Positions 7,467 to 14,402 of a stretch of 25,304 bases of DNA are shown here, one piece after another. The stretch comes from an uncultured Phascolarctobacterium sp. (GTDB lineage: Bacteria > Bacillota > Negativicutes > Acidaminococcales > Acidaminococcaceae). Location of the stretch: positions 1 through 25,304 of the forward strand of contig CASEGD010000024.1 in assembly GCA_949287345.1 (NCBI GenBank), given 5' to 3'. The notes beneath the pieces are model-generated. The model worked only from the letters and a program-made list of their open reading frames with translations. It was not told where the DNA came from and made no database searches. Each line of letters begins with the position of its first letter. Position 1 is the first letter of the stretch. Position numbers and translations under genes: made by a program.

Positions 7467-8497
7467 TGAAACGGATTTTAAGCCTGCTGCTGTGCCTGTT
7501 GTGCTTTACCGGCAGCGCGCTGGCAGCACCGGCGTTTGAACCGAAAGACTGCCCGAAGGATTTAAAATACATTTTGGGTATGTATTACGGCAACGGCGAA
7601 CTGTTTTTGCTGCGCGAGAACAAAGGCGAGGTAGAACTTGTTTACCGCTTTGGGCAGAAGGATTACACCTTTGCGGGCAGCAATGTTTACCCGCTGGTTA
7701 AAGAACATTTTGACAGCTACACGATTAACGAAAGCGGGCCGCTGAACCATCTGGACGCCGCCGTGCGCATTGAACGCAGCCGCGAAGGCTACGGCGTTAG
7801 CTGTTCCGTGGGCGGCAACCGTTACAGCCGACGCTTTTTTGCCGGTGAAAACGGCAAGCCTTTCCGTTTTGCCGTCAGCGGCGACTGGCAGGAACTGAAA
7901 AATGCTGCCAATGATGCGGTAATGCCTGCAAATCTTGGAGCAGGGCAGCAGGCGCAGCTTGTAAATCTGGCGCAAGCCGTGCCGGGAATAAAACTTGATT
8001 TGCGTTACGCCGGTATGGATAACTGCTTCGGCAATGTGCTGAACGACGATGCGCGTGCCTTTTTGGATGTTGAAGCAGCCGCGGCGTTGAATACCGTGCA
8101 GCTTAACCTTGCCCAATACGGCTACGGGCTTTTGGTGTGGGAGGCTTACCGTCCGTGGTCGGTAAGTAAACTTGCGTATGACGCGCTGCCGCCGGAAAAT
8201 AAATCCATGCTGCCCGCGCCGGAAGTTGGTTTCAGCCACAACACCGGGCGCAGCGTCGATGTCAGTCTGTACAGCCTGGCAACGGGCGAACCGGTTGATA
8301 TGATAAGCGATTTTGACGAGCCTTCCATCCGCCAGTACGCAAGCTTTGCGGGCGGCACGGAGCTTGAGCGTTACCGCCGCGACCTGCTGCGTACGCAGAT
8401 GCAGCTTGCCGGTTTTACCGCCAGCGATATGGAATGGTGGCATTTTGACTACGGCAACATTAAAGCCTTTGCGCATTTAAATGTAAAACCGCAGTAA
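7463..8497 (+). CDS. secreted VanX-type (M15D) D-Ala-D-Ala dipeptidase-like protein with an extra N-terminal domain
   Basis: This 344-residue protein has a signal peptide (about 1-21, SALA|AP), a region of about 130 residues that I do not recognise (24-155), and a C-terminal M15D peptidase domain (about 165-340). Zinc and catalytic residues match VanX/DdpX: SHNTGRSVDVSLY (His259, Asp266), EWWHFDY (Glu324, His327) and the arginine of EAYRPW (Arg230). The family cleaves free D-Ala-D-Ala or similar cell-wall dipeptides; an exported form suggests scavenging or turnover rather than cytoplasmic vancomycin resistance. It starts at ATG 7463, overlapping the previous stop by four bases, with GGAG eight bases upstream. 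It is the last gene of the run that begins with the two-component system. No vanH or vanA-like ligase is present. Confidence 0.88.
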   Translation: MMKRILSLLLCLLCFTGSALAAPAFEPKDCPKDLKYILGMYYGNGELFLLRENKGEVELVYRFGQKDYTFAGSNVYPLVKEHFDSYTINESGPLNHLDAAVRIERSREGYGVSCSVGGNRYSRRFFAGENGKPFRFAVSGDWQELKNAANDAVMPANLGAGQQAQLVNLAQAVPGIKLDLRYAGMDNCFGNVLNDDARAFLDVEAAAALNTVQLNLAQYGYGLLVWEAYRPWSVSKLAYDALPPENKSMLPAPEVGFSHNTGRSVDVSLYSLATGEPVDMISDFDEPSIRQYASFAGGTELERYRRDLLRTQMQLAGFTASDMEWWHFDYGNIKAFAHLNVKPQ

Positions 8498-8501
8498 GGC
8501 A

Positions 8502-8529
8502 TTTACAGTATTTATAAATGTGTTATAAT
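8502..8529 (+). promoter_or_regulatory. promoter of the ylbF-like/murB operon
   Basis: TTTACA (8502-8507), a 16-base spacer and TATAAT (8524-8529), four bases after the dipeptidase stop codon. The resulting leader is about 30 bases and carries GAGGTGA. Confidence 0.8.
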
Positions 8530-8568
8530 AGTTACGAAAATACATAATTAATTATGAGGTGACATATA

Positions 8569-8907
8569 ATGAACGTTTACGATTGCGCCAATGAACTGGC
8601 AAAAGCTTTAAAAGAAAGCCACGAATTTAAAAAATTGCAGGAAGCACGCCTGGTGCTGAAAAAAGATGCACAGGCAGAAGAACTTGCCAATGATTTTATT
8701 AAATTAAGCTCCGAAATTGAACTTGCCAAATATCAGAAACAGGAAGTTGACAAGGAAAAAGAAGAAAAACTGCAAAAACTTTCTTCCTTGCTCAGCCTGA
8801 ATCCGACCGCTATGGAATACCTGCATGCTTTCATGCGTTTCCAGATGATGATGGCAGACATCACCAAAACTATCAATGACGTTGTAAAGGAAGCTGTCGG
8901 TGAATAA
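8569..8907 (+). CDS. YlbF-family protein
   Basis: This 112-residue, all-helical, highly charged cytoplasmic protein has the pattern of the YlbF/YmcA family: an N-terminal helix (ANELAKALKESHEFKKLQEA), an amphipathic coiled-coil middle with many Lys/Glu, and a C-terminal FMRFQMMMADITKTINDV helix. In B. subtilis, YlbF and YmcA join YaaT in a complex that modulates RNase Y-dependent mRNA processing and affects competence, sporulation and biofilms; whether this homologue does so here is inference. The start has a clear GAGGTGA. Its last codons contain the GTG start of murB (8-base overlap, GGTGAATAA), so murB translation is probably coupled to it. Confidence 0.87.
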   Translation: MNVYDCANELAKALKESHEFKKLQEARLVLKKDAQAEELANDFIKLSSEIELAKYQKQEVDKEKEEKLQKLSSLLSLNPTAMEYLHAFMRFQMMMADITKTINDVVKEAVGE

Positions 8908-9719
8908 TTCCGTTAATTATTTTGGTGCAGCCGCAGGACGCGGACGCTTTGGCACAGGCTTTGGCGGCGGCGCGTGATTGCGGAGTGCCGGTAACGATTT
9001 TAGGTAACGGCAGCAACGTGCTGGTGCGCGATAAAGGCATCCGCGGGCTTGTCATCAAAATCGGCAATGCGCTGAAAACTTTCCGTCAGAACGGCGAGCG
9101 TCTGTATTTTGGCGCAGGCTATTCGCTGGCGCTGGCATCACGCAAGGCGTGGGAATGCGGTTTGAGCGGCATGGAATTTGCCGTTGGCATACCGGGCAGC
9201 ATCGGCGGCGCGGTTTACATGAACGCAGGAGCTTACAATGGCGAGATGAAATGCGTTGTGGAAAACGTGCGCGTGATGGATATGACAGGCAAAGCCATGG
9301 AACTGACGGCGGAGGATTTGCAGTTTGGTTACCGTAAAACCAGTTTGCAGCAAAGCGGCTACATTATTACCGAAGTCTGCCTTAAAATGCAGCCGGGCGA
9401 TAAAGACGCCATTAAAGCAATGATGAACGATTTCAGCAGCAGGCGCATCAGCAAGCAGCCGCTGGAACTGCCGAGCGCAGGCAGCATGTTTAAACGCCCG
9501 CCCGGACATTTTGCCGGTACGCTGATTGAGCAGGCGGGGCTTAAAGGCTACACCGTCGGCGGCGCACAGGTATCCGAAAAGCATGCAGGGTTTGTCGTCA
9601 ACCGCGGCAGCGCGACGGCGGCGGACGTTTTGCAGCTTATCGCGGACGTGCGCAGGATTGTTATGGAAAAAGCCGGTGTGGAGCTTCACCCCGAAGTGCT
9701 GGTTATCGGCGAAGAATAA
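8900..9719 (+). pseudogene. murB: UDP-N-acetylenolpyruvoylglucosamine reductase (MurB), 5' end broken by an out-of-frame deletion
   Basis: MurB reduces UDP-GlcNAc-enolpyruvate to UDP-MurNAc with FAD and NADPH, an essential step of peptidoglycan synthesis. The open body (TTG 8922 to 9719, 265 residues) has VTILGNGSNVLV, GLEFA-like GMEFAVGIPGSIGGAVYMNAGAY, YRKTS, PSAGSMFKRP and a C-terminal GVELHPEVLVIG. It lacks the first 30 or so residues, including the FAD-binding T-x-F-x-I-GGPAD segment. The natural start appears to be GTG 8900, six bases after AAAGGAAG and encoding MNNSVNYF, but that frame is not the body frame and stops about 25 codons later. A stretch of 3k+2 bases (roughly 90) seems to be missing near 8923. 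Because MurB is essential, a sequence error or a second copy elsewhere is likely. Confidence 0.82.
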
Positions 9720-9733
9720 AACAGCGATTTACG

Positions 9734-9762
9734 GAGAGCGGCTGCAAGGCCGTTCTTTTTTA
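9734..9762 (+). terminator. intrinsic terminator after murB
   Basis: GAGCGGC (9736-9742) pairs with GCCGTTC (9749-9755, one G-U pair) around TGCAAG, followed by TTTTTTAT. Confidence 0.88.
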
Positions 9763-9777
9763 TAGATACTGCCGTTG

Positions 9778-9806
9778 TTGTAGCGGCGCTGGGGATATGT
9801 TATAAT
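9778..9806 (+). promoter_or_regulatory. promoter of the 519-residue unknown gene
   Basis: TATAAT at 9801-9806 with TG in the extended -10 position. A weak TTGTAG (9778-9783) lies 17 bases upstream. Confidence 0.65.
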
Positions 9807-9838
9807 AAGCTATCACAGAAAGAGGTATTTTATAGAGC

Positions 9839-11398
9839 ATGGATAATGTTTACGATTTGGTGGAGGATTTCTACGGGCACGACCCGGGCTGGAATTTTCT
9901 GCTTCGCCGTGAATATGCGGACGGCTTTTTGCGCACGGAAGCGTGGCAGGGCAAATCGCCGGAAGAATTATACGATATTTGGGACCAGCTGACGATGCTG
10001 TGCCTGTACCTTGGCAACACGGAACTGCTTTTGGGCGACATGAGCGCCGATGATTTTGTGGACTGTGTGGCATGGTGCGGACGCAACGTATCGGAATTTG
10101 AAGCTGATTATGAACATACAAAATATTTTTTGGAAACCTGCGGCAGGCTGTATGCTTACCTGCAAAAGAAAAAGGTAATTTCCGACGCCGGTGCGCCGCT
10201 TGATGCAGCAGTCAAACTTTTGGACGGCGGCACGATGCACATTATCAACCCGGACGGCAGCTTTGCCGAAGGGCATAAGGCGCGCACACGCCATACCGTG
10301 CCGGACGCTGCCAATAAAATATTTTTAAACGTTGGCGAGCGTATGCAGGAAATTTACGCCGCCATGCACGAATTTTTTACCGATACGCAGTTCAGCGTTG
10401 ATTTGGAACGCGCAACGGTTCTGTACCACGGCGTTTTCGGCAGCGCGCTGAACGAATCTGCCAAAAGCAGAGAAGAAGCAGTTAATTCCTTTTGGGATTA
10501 CTTTTTGATGGATTACCGCCTGATGCTGCGCGACATGCACCCGCTGGAATATTTTTACCGCGCTGTGTGCTGCAAGGACGGCAGGCGTTACGACGCCGAT
10601 TTTGCACGGCGCAACAGCGATATTCTGGAGGAATTCCTTTCCGCACGGCTGGTAATTTTTACGGTGCAGGGCTTTACAGACGAAGGCGCATACCTGTGCC
10701 GCGACTTTTTAAGCAATGAAACCTACCAGCTGAACCTGCCGCTGAACGAGGATTTTGATACCACGGATATGCTGTTTATCGGGCATATTTTTTATAACGG
10801 CAACATGCTGACGGATAACGTGCGCGGCTACAAAATTGAGCGCGTCAACACCCTGTTTTTGCGCGATACCTTAAAACGCACTTACGAATGGGTAAGCGTG
10901 CAGCAGCAAAAGCCGACGTGGCAGTGGTTCAGCGCAAGCTACCCGATGGTGCTGCGCAACATGACGTTTTTATATGCCGCCGGCATTGCGCACCGCAACT
11001 TTAACAATTATACCGAACATACAAAATACAACGCCGCGCCTTACCGCGATGACACTCTGGTTGCAGGGCTTTTAAAAAACACCATGCTGAAAAATTATTT
11101 TTCCGTGGCCGATGTAAGGCTGGCAACGCAGATGTGGTGCGATTTGGAAGCAGCCGGTGCGGTAAACGGGTCTTACAGCGAAACAGAATGGGTGGCAGGC
11201 GTTATCTATACTTTTATCAGGCTGAACGGCGCTTATACATTTTTTGATGAGCATATTGCCAAATTCTGCGGCGTGGAAGCAGAAAAAATGCGCACGGTGG
11301 CAGAATATATCGCGCAGGAGCTGAATGTTGAAGAACACGACCCGCGTTACAGTAACGAAGAAGGCCTTTTGGTAATGCTGATGAGCGCCCACATGTAA
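9839..11398 (+). CDS. large cytoplasmic protein of unknown function
   Basis: I do not recognise this 519-residue protein. It has no signal peptide, no transmembrane segment and no nucleotide-binding or metal-cluster motif that I can see. It is rich in aromatic residues (Phe, Tyr, Trp) and acidic residues, and looks mostly helical. A segment near residues 215-245 reads FWDYFLMDYRLMLRDMHPLEYFYR, vaguely reminiscent of the F-x-x-WF-x-FDY pattern seen in some SEC-C-associated helical proteins; this is a weak resemblance. The start is ATG 9839, because an in-frame TAG lies two codons upstream. The closest ribosome-binding site (AGAGGT) is 12 bases away, which is long. The zinc-ribbon membrane-protein gene follows after 11 bases and is probably co-expressed. 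Confidence 0.8.
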   Translation: MDNVYDLVEDFYGHDPGWNFLLRREYADGFLRTEAWQGKSPEELYDIWDQLTMLCLYLGNTELLLGDMSADDFVDCVAWCGRNVSEFEADYEHTKYFLETCGRLYAYLQKKKVISDAGAPLDAAVKLLDGGTMHIINPDGSFAEGHKARTRHTVPDAANKIFLNVGERMQEIYAAMHEFFTDTQFSVDLERATVLYHGVFGSALNESAKSREEAVNSFWDYFLMDYRLMLRDMHPLEYFYRAVCCKDGRRYDADFARRNSDILEEFLSARLVIFTVQGFTDEGAYLCRDFLSNETYQLNLPLNEDFDTTDMLFIGHIFYNGNMLTDNVRGYKIERVNTLFLRDTLKRTYEWVSVQQQKPTWQWFSASYPMVLRNMTFLYAAGIAHRNFNNYTEHTKYNAAPYRDDTLVAGLLKNTMLKNYFSVADVRLATQMWCDLEAAGAVNGSYSETEWVAGVIYTFIRLNGAYTFFDEHIAKFCGVEAEKMRTVAEYIAQELNVEEHDPRYSNEEGLLVMLMSAHM

Positions 11399-11409
11399 AG
11401 GAGAAATTT

Positions 11410-11817
11410 ATGAAATGTAATTTTTGCGGCAGGGAAGTACCACGCGGCACACAGGAATGCCCGTACTGCCATTACCGTTTTGAAATTGAGGCAACCGTCC
11501 TCAATCCGCAAGAGCGTGATGAATTTGAAGGCGTAACGATTGACGAGAGCGGTTACGAAGAAACCTCCGCTAAGGACGAGCGCAGGCCGGAACAACGCGA
11601 ACGCTATGAACGCCGCGAGGAATACAGCAATAAAAGCGGCAGCGGCCCGAAGATTTACGTTAAAAATCTTAACGGCTGCGGCGGTGGGCTGTTTGGCGTT
11701 TTGCTGATTATCGCCGTTTTAATTGCGCTGTTTATTTTCTTTATGCCGCTGTTTATCGTAGTTGCCGCCATCGGCGTTGTGTACTACTTAATCAGCAGTA
11801 TTCTGGGCGGGTTTTAA
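11410..11817 (+). CDS. zinc-ribbon membrane protein, function unknown
   Basis: This 135-residue protein begins with a zinc ribbon, MKCNFCGREV with a second pair in CPYCHYRF (Cys3, Cys6, Cys17, Cys20). A highly charged, probably disordered linker rich in Glu/Arg (about 30-78) follows, then a KIYVKNLNGCGGG turn and two closely spaced hydrophobic segments (about 92-113 and 114-132) ending in ISSILGGF. The layout suggests a cytoplasmic zinc ribbon tethered to the membrane by a hairpin. GGAG lies just upstream of the ATG. It is the second gene after the 9778 promoter and is closed by the terminator at 11833. The family is common in Bacillota, but no function is assigned. Confidence 0.8.
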   Translation: MKCNFCGREVPRGTQECPYCHYRFEIEATVLNPQERDEFEGVTIDESGYEETSAKDERRPEQRERYERREEYSNKSGSGPKIYVKNLNGCGGGLFGVLLIIAVLIALFIFFMPLFIVVAAIGVVYYLISSILGGF

Positions 11818-11832
11818 AAATAGGTAAAAAAT

Positions 11833-11887
11833 AACTGCACTTTCCAATCTGCTTTGGCAGAAAGGCAAGTGCAGTTTTTGTTTTTTT
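11833..11887 (+). terminator. branched intrinsic terminator after the zinc-ribbon gene
   Basis: AACTGCACTT pairs with AAGTGCAGTT, extended by CC/GG. A small CTGC-TTTG-GCAG hairpin sits inside the loop, and a TTTTTGTTTTTTT tract follows. Confidence 0.92.
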
Positions 11888-11936
11888 ATATAACTATCAT
11901 AGTAAATAGAAACAAAATAATTAAATATATTTTCCC

Positions 11937-11972
11937 GCCACGGCGTTTATTTGCTGTGGCTTTTTAATTTTT
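11937..11972 (+). terminator. second terminator-like hairpin upstream of the CoA-disulfide reductase gene
   Basis: GCCACGGC (11937-11944) pairs with GCTGTGGC (11953-11960, one G-U pair) around GTTTATTT, followed by TTTTTAATTTTT. Only about 50 AT-rich bases separate it from the previous terminator, with no gene between. It may be a backup terminator, the 3' end of a small transcript, or a leader hairpin. Confidence 0.65.
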
Positions 11973-11976
11973 GGTA

Positions 11977-11982
11977 TATAAT
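11977..11982 (+). promoter_or_regulatory. -10 element of the CoA-disulfide reductase gene
   Basis: TATAAT at 11977-11982 has no good -35: TTGCTG (11951-11956) is 20 bases away and lies inside the hairpin. Transcription would start near 11989 and include the GGAGGAGG ribosome-binding site at 12003-12010. Confidence 0.5.
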
Positions 11983-12017
11983 AGAAGTAGGAAATTTTGT
12001 GCGGAGGAGGTTTTGAT

Positions 12018-12037
12018 ATATGGCAAAATATGGCAAA
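12018..12037 (+). repeat. perfect 10-bp tandem duplication spanning the start codon
   Basis: The unit ATATGGCAAA occurs twice head to tail (12018-12027 and 12028-12037). Each copy contains an ATG. The first ATG (12020) is nine bases from the strong GGAGGAGG but is out of frame, giving a 28-residue peptide that ends at 12106. The second ATG (12030) opens the real protein but is 19 bases from the ribosome-binding site. Confidence 0.9.
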
Positions 12038-13724
12038 AAAGGTTTTGATTATCGGCGGTGTGGCGGCAGGGATGAAAACTGCTTCGCGCCTGCGCCGCAG
12101 GGATAAGGATGCGGAAATTACCGTTATCGAGCGCGGTGAGCTTGTAAGCTACGGTGCGTGCGGCTTTCCGTATTACATCAGCGACGAGGTGAAAAACTTT
12201 AACGAGTTTACGCATACGCCGCAGGGAATTGCGCGCGATGTTGAATATTTTAAAAATGTAAAGGGTATTGATGTGTTAATCCGCCATGAGGCGCAAAAGA
12301 TTAACCGCGAAGCGAAAACGGTGACGGTGCTGGATAAAACAAGCGGCACGGTGACGGATATGCCGTATGATGTTTTAGTGCTGGGCACGGGTGCGACGCC
12401 GGTGCACCTGCCAATACCGGGCGCGGATTTAGATGGTATTCATAATTTTTGGTTCCCGTGGGAGGTTGAGCAGGTTAAGGCTGAACTTGCCGCGAATAAT
12501 GTGACTGACGTGGTTATAGTCGGTGCGGGCTTTATAGGCATGGAACTGGCGGAGGCGTTTAACAACATTGGCGTGAAGGTGAGCGTTGTGGAGATGCAGG
12601 ATCGTATTCTGCCGCAGATGCTTGATTTGGAGATGGCTGAGCTTGCTGCGAAGCCTGTTGCCGCTGCGGGCATTAACCTGTGCCTTGGCGAAAAGACGGT
12701 TGCTTTTGAAGGGGCGGAGCGCGTAACCGCCGTTAAGACGGATACGCGCACCGTTCCGGCGCAGATGGTTATTGTCGCCGTGGGCGTGCGCCCCAATGTG
12801 GAGCTGGCGCGCGAAGCCGGGCTTGCTATCGGGCCGAGCGGCTGCATTGCCGTGAACGAGTATATGCAGACAAGTGACCCTTGCATTTATGCTGGCGGCG
12901 ACTGTGCGGAAAACACTCACCGTGTGAGCGGGGCGAAAATTTTTGCGCCGATGGGCAGCACTGCCAACAAGCACGGGCGTGTAATTGCCGACAACATTTG
13001 CGGCGATATGGTTAAATACCCCGGAGTTTTGGGCACGGGGCTGTGCCGTATGCCGGGCATGGAAGCGGGCAGCACCGGTTTGAACGAGCGCACTGCCGCC
13101 GCTGCCGGTATTGATTTTGAAAGCGTTGTTGTGCCGGGCAATGACCGCCTTGCCTATATGCCGGGCGCGGGGCGCATTGTGCTGAAGCTGTTTGCCGACA
13201 GGGCAACGCATAAGGTTATCGGCGCGCAGGCGATAGGGCAGAGCGTCGATAAACGTATCGACACGCTTGTTGCCGCTATCAGCATGGGCGCAACACTGGA
13301 AGATTTGAGTGAGTTTGACATCGGCTATGCGCCGCCGTTTAACGGGCCGATTGACAACATTGCCACGGCTGCCAACGTGCTGCTGAACAAAATTGAAGGA
13401 CGCCTGCGCAGCATTAACCCGAAGGATTTTAAAGAGCTGCGCAAGGATAAGGCTTATACGCTGGTGGATGTGCGTACGCCGGGCGAGTTTAAAGCGCGCC
13501 GTATTGCAGGCTGCGCCAACATTGTAAACCTGCCGCTGGATAAGGTTCGGGCGCATTGCTGCGAGGCGCTGCCTGACAAGGACGCGAAGCTTGTTTGCAG
13601 CTGCCAGATTGATTTGCGCGGCTATGAAGCGGAAACGATGCTGCGCGCGCAGGGCTACAAAAATGTGCAGAGTCTTGAAGGAAGTATGAGCGGCTGGCCT
13701 TACGAAACCGAAAAAGGCGAATAA
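12030..13724 (+). CDS. CoA-disulfide reductase-like FAD/NAD(P)H oxidoreductase with C-terminal rhodanese domain
   Basis: This 564-residue flavoprotein is of the CoA-disulfide reductase/NADH oxidase branch. It has an FAD dinucleotide fold at the N-terminus (VLIIGGVAAGMKTASRLRR), the redox Cys44 in YGACGFPYYI, a second dinucleotide fold near 170 (DVVIVGAGFIGMELAE), the FAD-binding YAGGDCAE block and a dimerisation domain (about 325-440). A rhodanese domain (about 465-560) ends the protein, with LVDVRTPGEF and CSCQIDLRGY (Cys523, Cys525). Members reduce CoA disulfide, CoA polysulfide or other persulfides with NAD(P)H; the rhodanese fusion favours per/polysulfide handling, but the substrate is not proven. 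The start is ATG 12030, since MAKKVLIIGG is the natural N-terminus. The unusual spacing to the ribosome-binding site is caused by a 10-bp duplication. It is monocistronic, and the purE promoter starts 18 bases after its stop. Confidence 0.88.
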   Translation: MAKKVLIIGGVAAGMKTASRLRRRDKDAEITVIERGELVSYGACGFPYYISDEVKNFNEFTHTPQGIARDVEYFKNVKGIDVLIRHEAQKINREAKTVTVLDKTSGTVTDMPYDVLVLGTGATPVHLPIPGADLDGIHNFWFPWEVEQVKAELAANNVTDVVIVGAGFIGMELAEAFNNIGVKVSVVEMQDRILPQMLDLEMAELAAKPVAAAGINLCLGEKTVAFEGAERVTAVKTDTRTVPAQMVIVAVGVRPNVELAREAGLAIGPSGCIAVNEYMQTSDPCIYAGGDCAENTHRVSGAKIFAPMGSTANKHGRVIADNICGDMVKYPGVLGTGLCRMPGMEAGSTGLNERTAAAAGIDFESVVVPGNDRLAYMPGAGRIVLKLFADRATHKVIGAQAIGQSVDKRIDTLVAAISMGATLEDLSEFDIGYAPPFNGPIDNIATAANVLLNKIEGRLRSINPKDFKELRKDKAYTLVDVRTPGEFKARRIAGCANIVNLPLDKVRAHCCEALPDKDAKLVCSCQIDLRGYEAETMLRAQGYKNVQSLEGSMSGWPYETEKGE

Positions 13725-13741
13725 CAAAATGTGTAAATTTA

Positions 13742-13770
13742 TTGACACAATGGGCGGCTATTGGTAAAAT
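13742..13770 (+). promoter_or_regulatory. near-consensus promoter of the purine operon
   Basis: TTGACA (13742-13747), 17 bases, TAAAAT (13765-13770). Predicted transcription start near 13777, leaving a leader of about 100 bases before purE. Confidence 0.88.
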
Positions 13771-13798
13771 AAAGTAATAATATTATTTATGTAAAGAC

Positions 13799-13861
13799 GC
13801 CCGGAAGAATTGTAGTTGGTTGAACAGCACAATAGATTTTTTAACCGGGCTTTATTTTTTA
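13799..13861 (+). promoter_or_regulatory. candidate transcription attenuator in the purE leader
   Basis: GCCCGG (13799-13804) pairs with CCGGGC (13845-13850). Further in, a GAA/TTT step and ATTGT/ACAAT extend the stem, and the hairpin is followed by TTTATTTTTTAT. It lies between the pur promoter and purE, so it can act as a conditional terminator on this operon. I do not see the conserved cores of the purine, ZTP (pfl) or PRPP riboswitches. It could instead simply end read-through from the upstream gene. Confidence 0.6.
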
Positions 13862-13879
13862 TCGAAAGGCAGTGGGATA

Positions 13880-14377
13880 ATGAAAGTTGCAATTATTATG
13901 GGCAGCAATTCTGACTGGCCGGTGCTTGAACCGGCTGAAAAAACCTTAAAAAGCTTTGGCGTTGAAGTTGAAGTTGTGGTTGCTTCCGCACACCGTACCC
14001 CCGAAATGGTGCACGAGTTTGCGGCAGGCGCGCGTGAACGCGGCGTTGAGGTAATTATTGCCGCAGCAGGCGCAGCAGCTCATCTTGGCGGTGTTATTGC
14101 CGCATTTACAACGCTGCCGGTAATTGGCATACCCATTAACGCCACTCCTTTAAACGGAATGGATTCACTTTTGAGCTTTGTACAGATGCCGTCCGGTATT
14201 CCGGTAGCAACCATGGCCATTAACGGCGCTAAAAACGCCGCGCTGTTTGCCGTACAGATTTTGGCTACCAAATACCCGGAACTTGTTGAAAAGCTTGCCG
14301 AAGACCGTGAAAAAATGAAAGCGGAAGTTAAGGCCAAAGGCGAAAAGCTGGCTGCGCTCCGCGCTTCTGAACAGTAA
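13880..14377 (+). CDS. purE: N5-carboxyaminoimidazole ribonucleotide mutase (PurE, class I)
   Basis: PurE converts N5-CAIR to CAIR in de novo purine synthesis. The 165-residue sequence has [10 protein letters not shown] (7-16), ASAHRTPE with His38, [20 protein letters not shown] and [22 protein letters not shown], which fit class I PurE. The start is ATG 13880, with AAAGGCAGTGGG upstream; an in-frame TTG at 13820 would begin inside the leader hairpin and is rejected. It is the first gene of a tight purEFMNHD run. The partner purK, which supplies N5-CAIR in the class I route, is not in the window. Confidence 0.95.
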   Translation: MKVAIIMGSNSDWPVLEPAEKTLKSFGVEVEVVVASAHRTPEMVHEFAAGARERGVEVIIAAAGAAAHLGGVIAAFTTLPVIGIPINATPLNGMDSLLSFVQMPSGIPVATMAINGAKNAALFAVQILATKYPELVEKLAEDREKMKAEVKAKGEKLAALRASEQ

Positions 14378-14402
14378 TTTGGCGGCGGAAAAGGAGCAGA
14401 GA

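Noticed and set aside
7463..8497. Vancomycin-resistance gene cluster.
   Set aside because: Only a VanX-like exported peptidase is present. No D-Ala-D-Lac ligase or vanH dehydrogenase is seen, and ordinary dipeptide turnover explains it.
12429..13748. A 439-codon open frame on the minus strand opposite the CoA-disulfide reductase gene.
   Set aside because: It is a shadow of a long gene with GC-rich third positions. Its translation is low in complexity (rich in Arg, His, Ala, Asn), it has no ribosome-binding site and it shows no family motif.
13820..13879. A 20-codon in-frame N-terminal extension of PurE starting at TTG 13820.
   Set aside because: It lies inside the leader hairpin and has no ribosome-binding site. 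PurE proteins begin at the KVAIIMGS segment, which ATG 13880 provides.
13777..13879. ZTP (pfl), purine or PRPP riboswitch in the purE leader.
   Set aside because: None of the conserved core sequences of these classes can be found, and the leader is too short for a typical purine aptamer plus expression platform.
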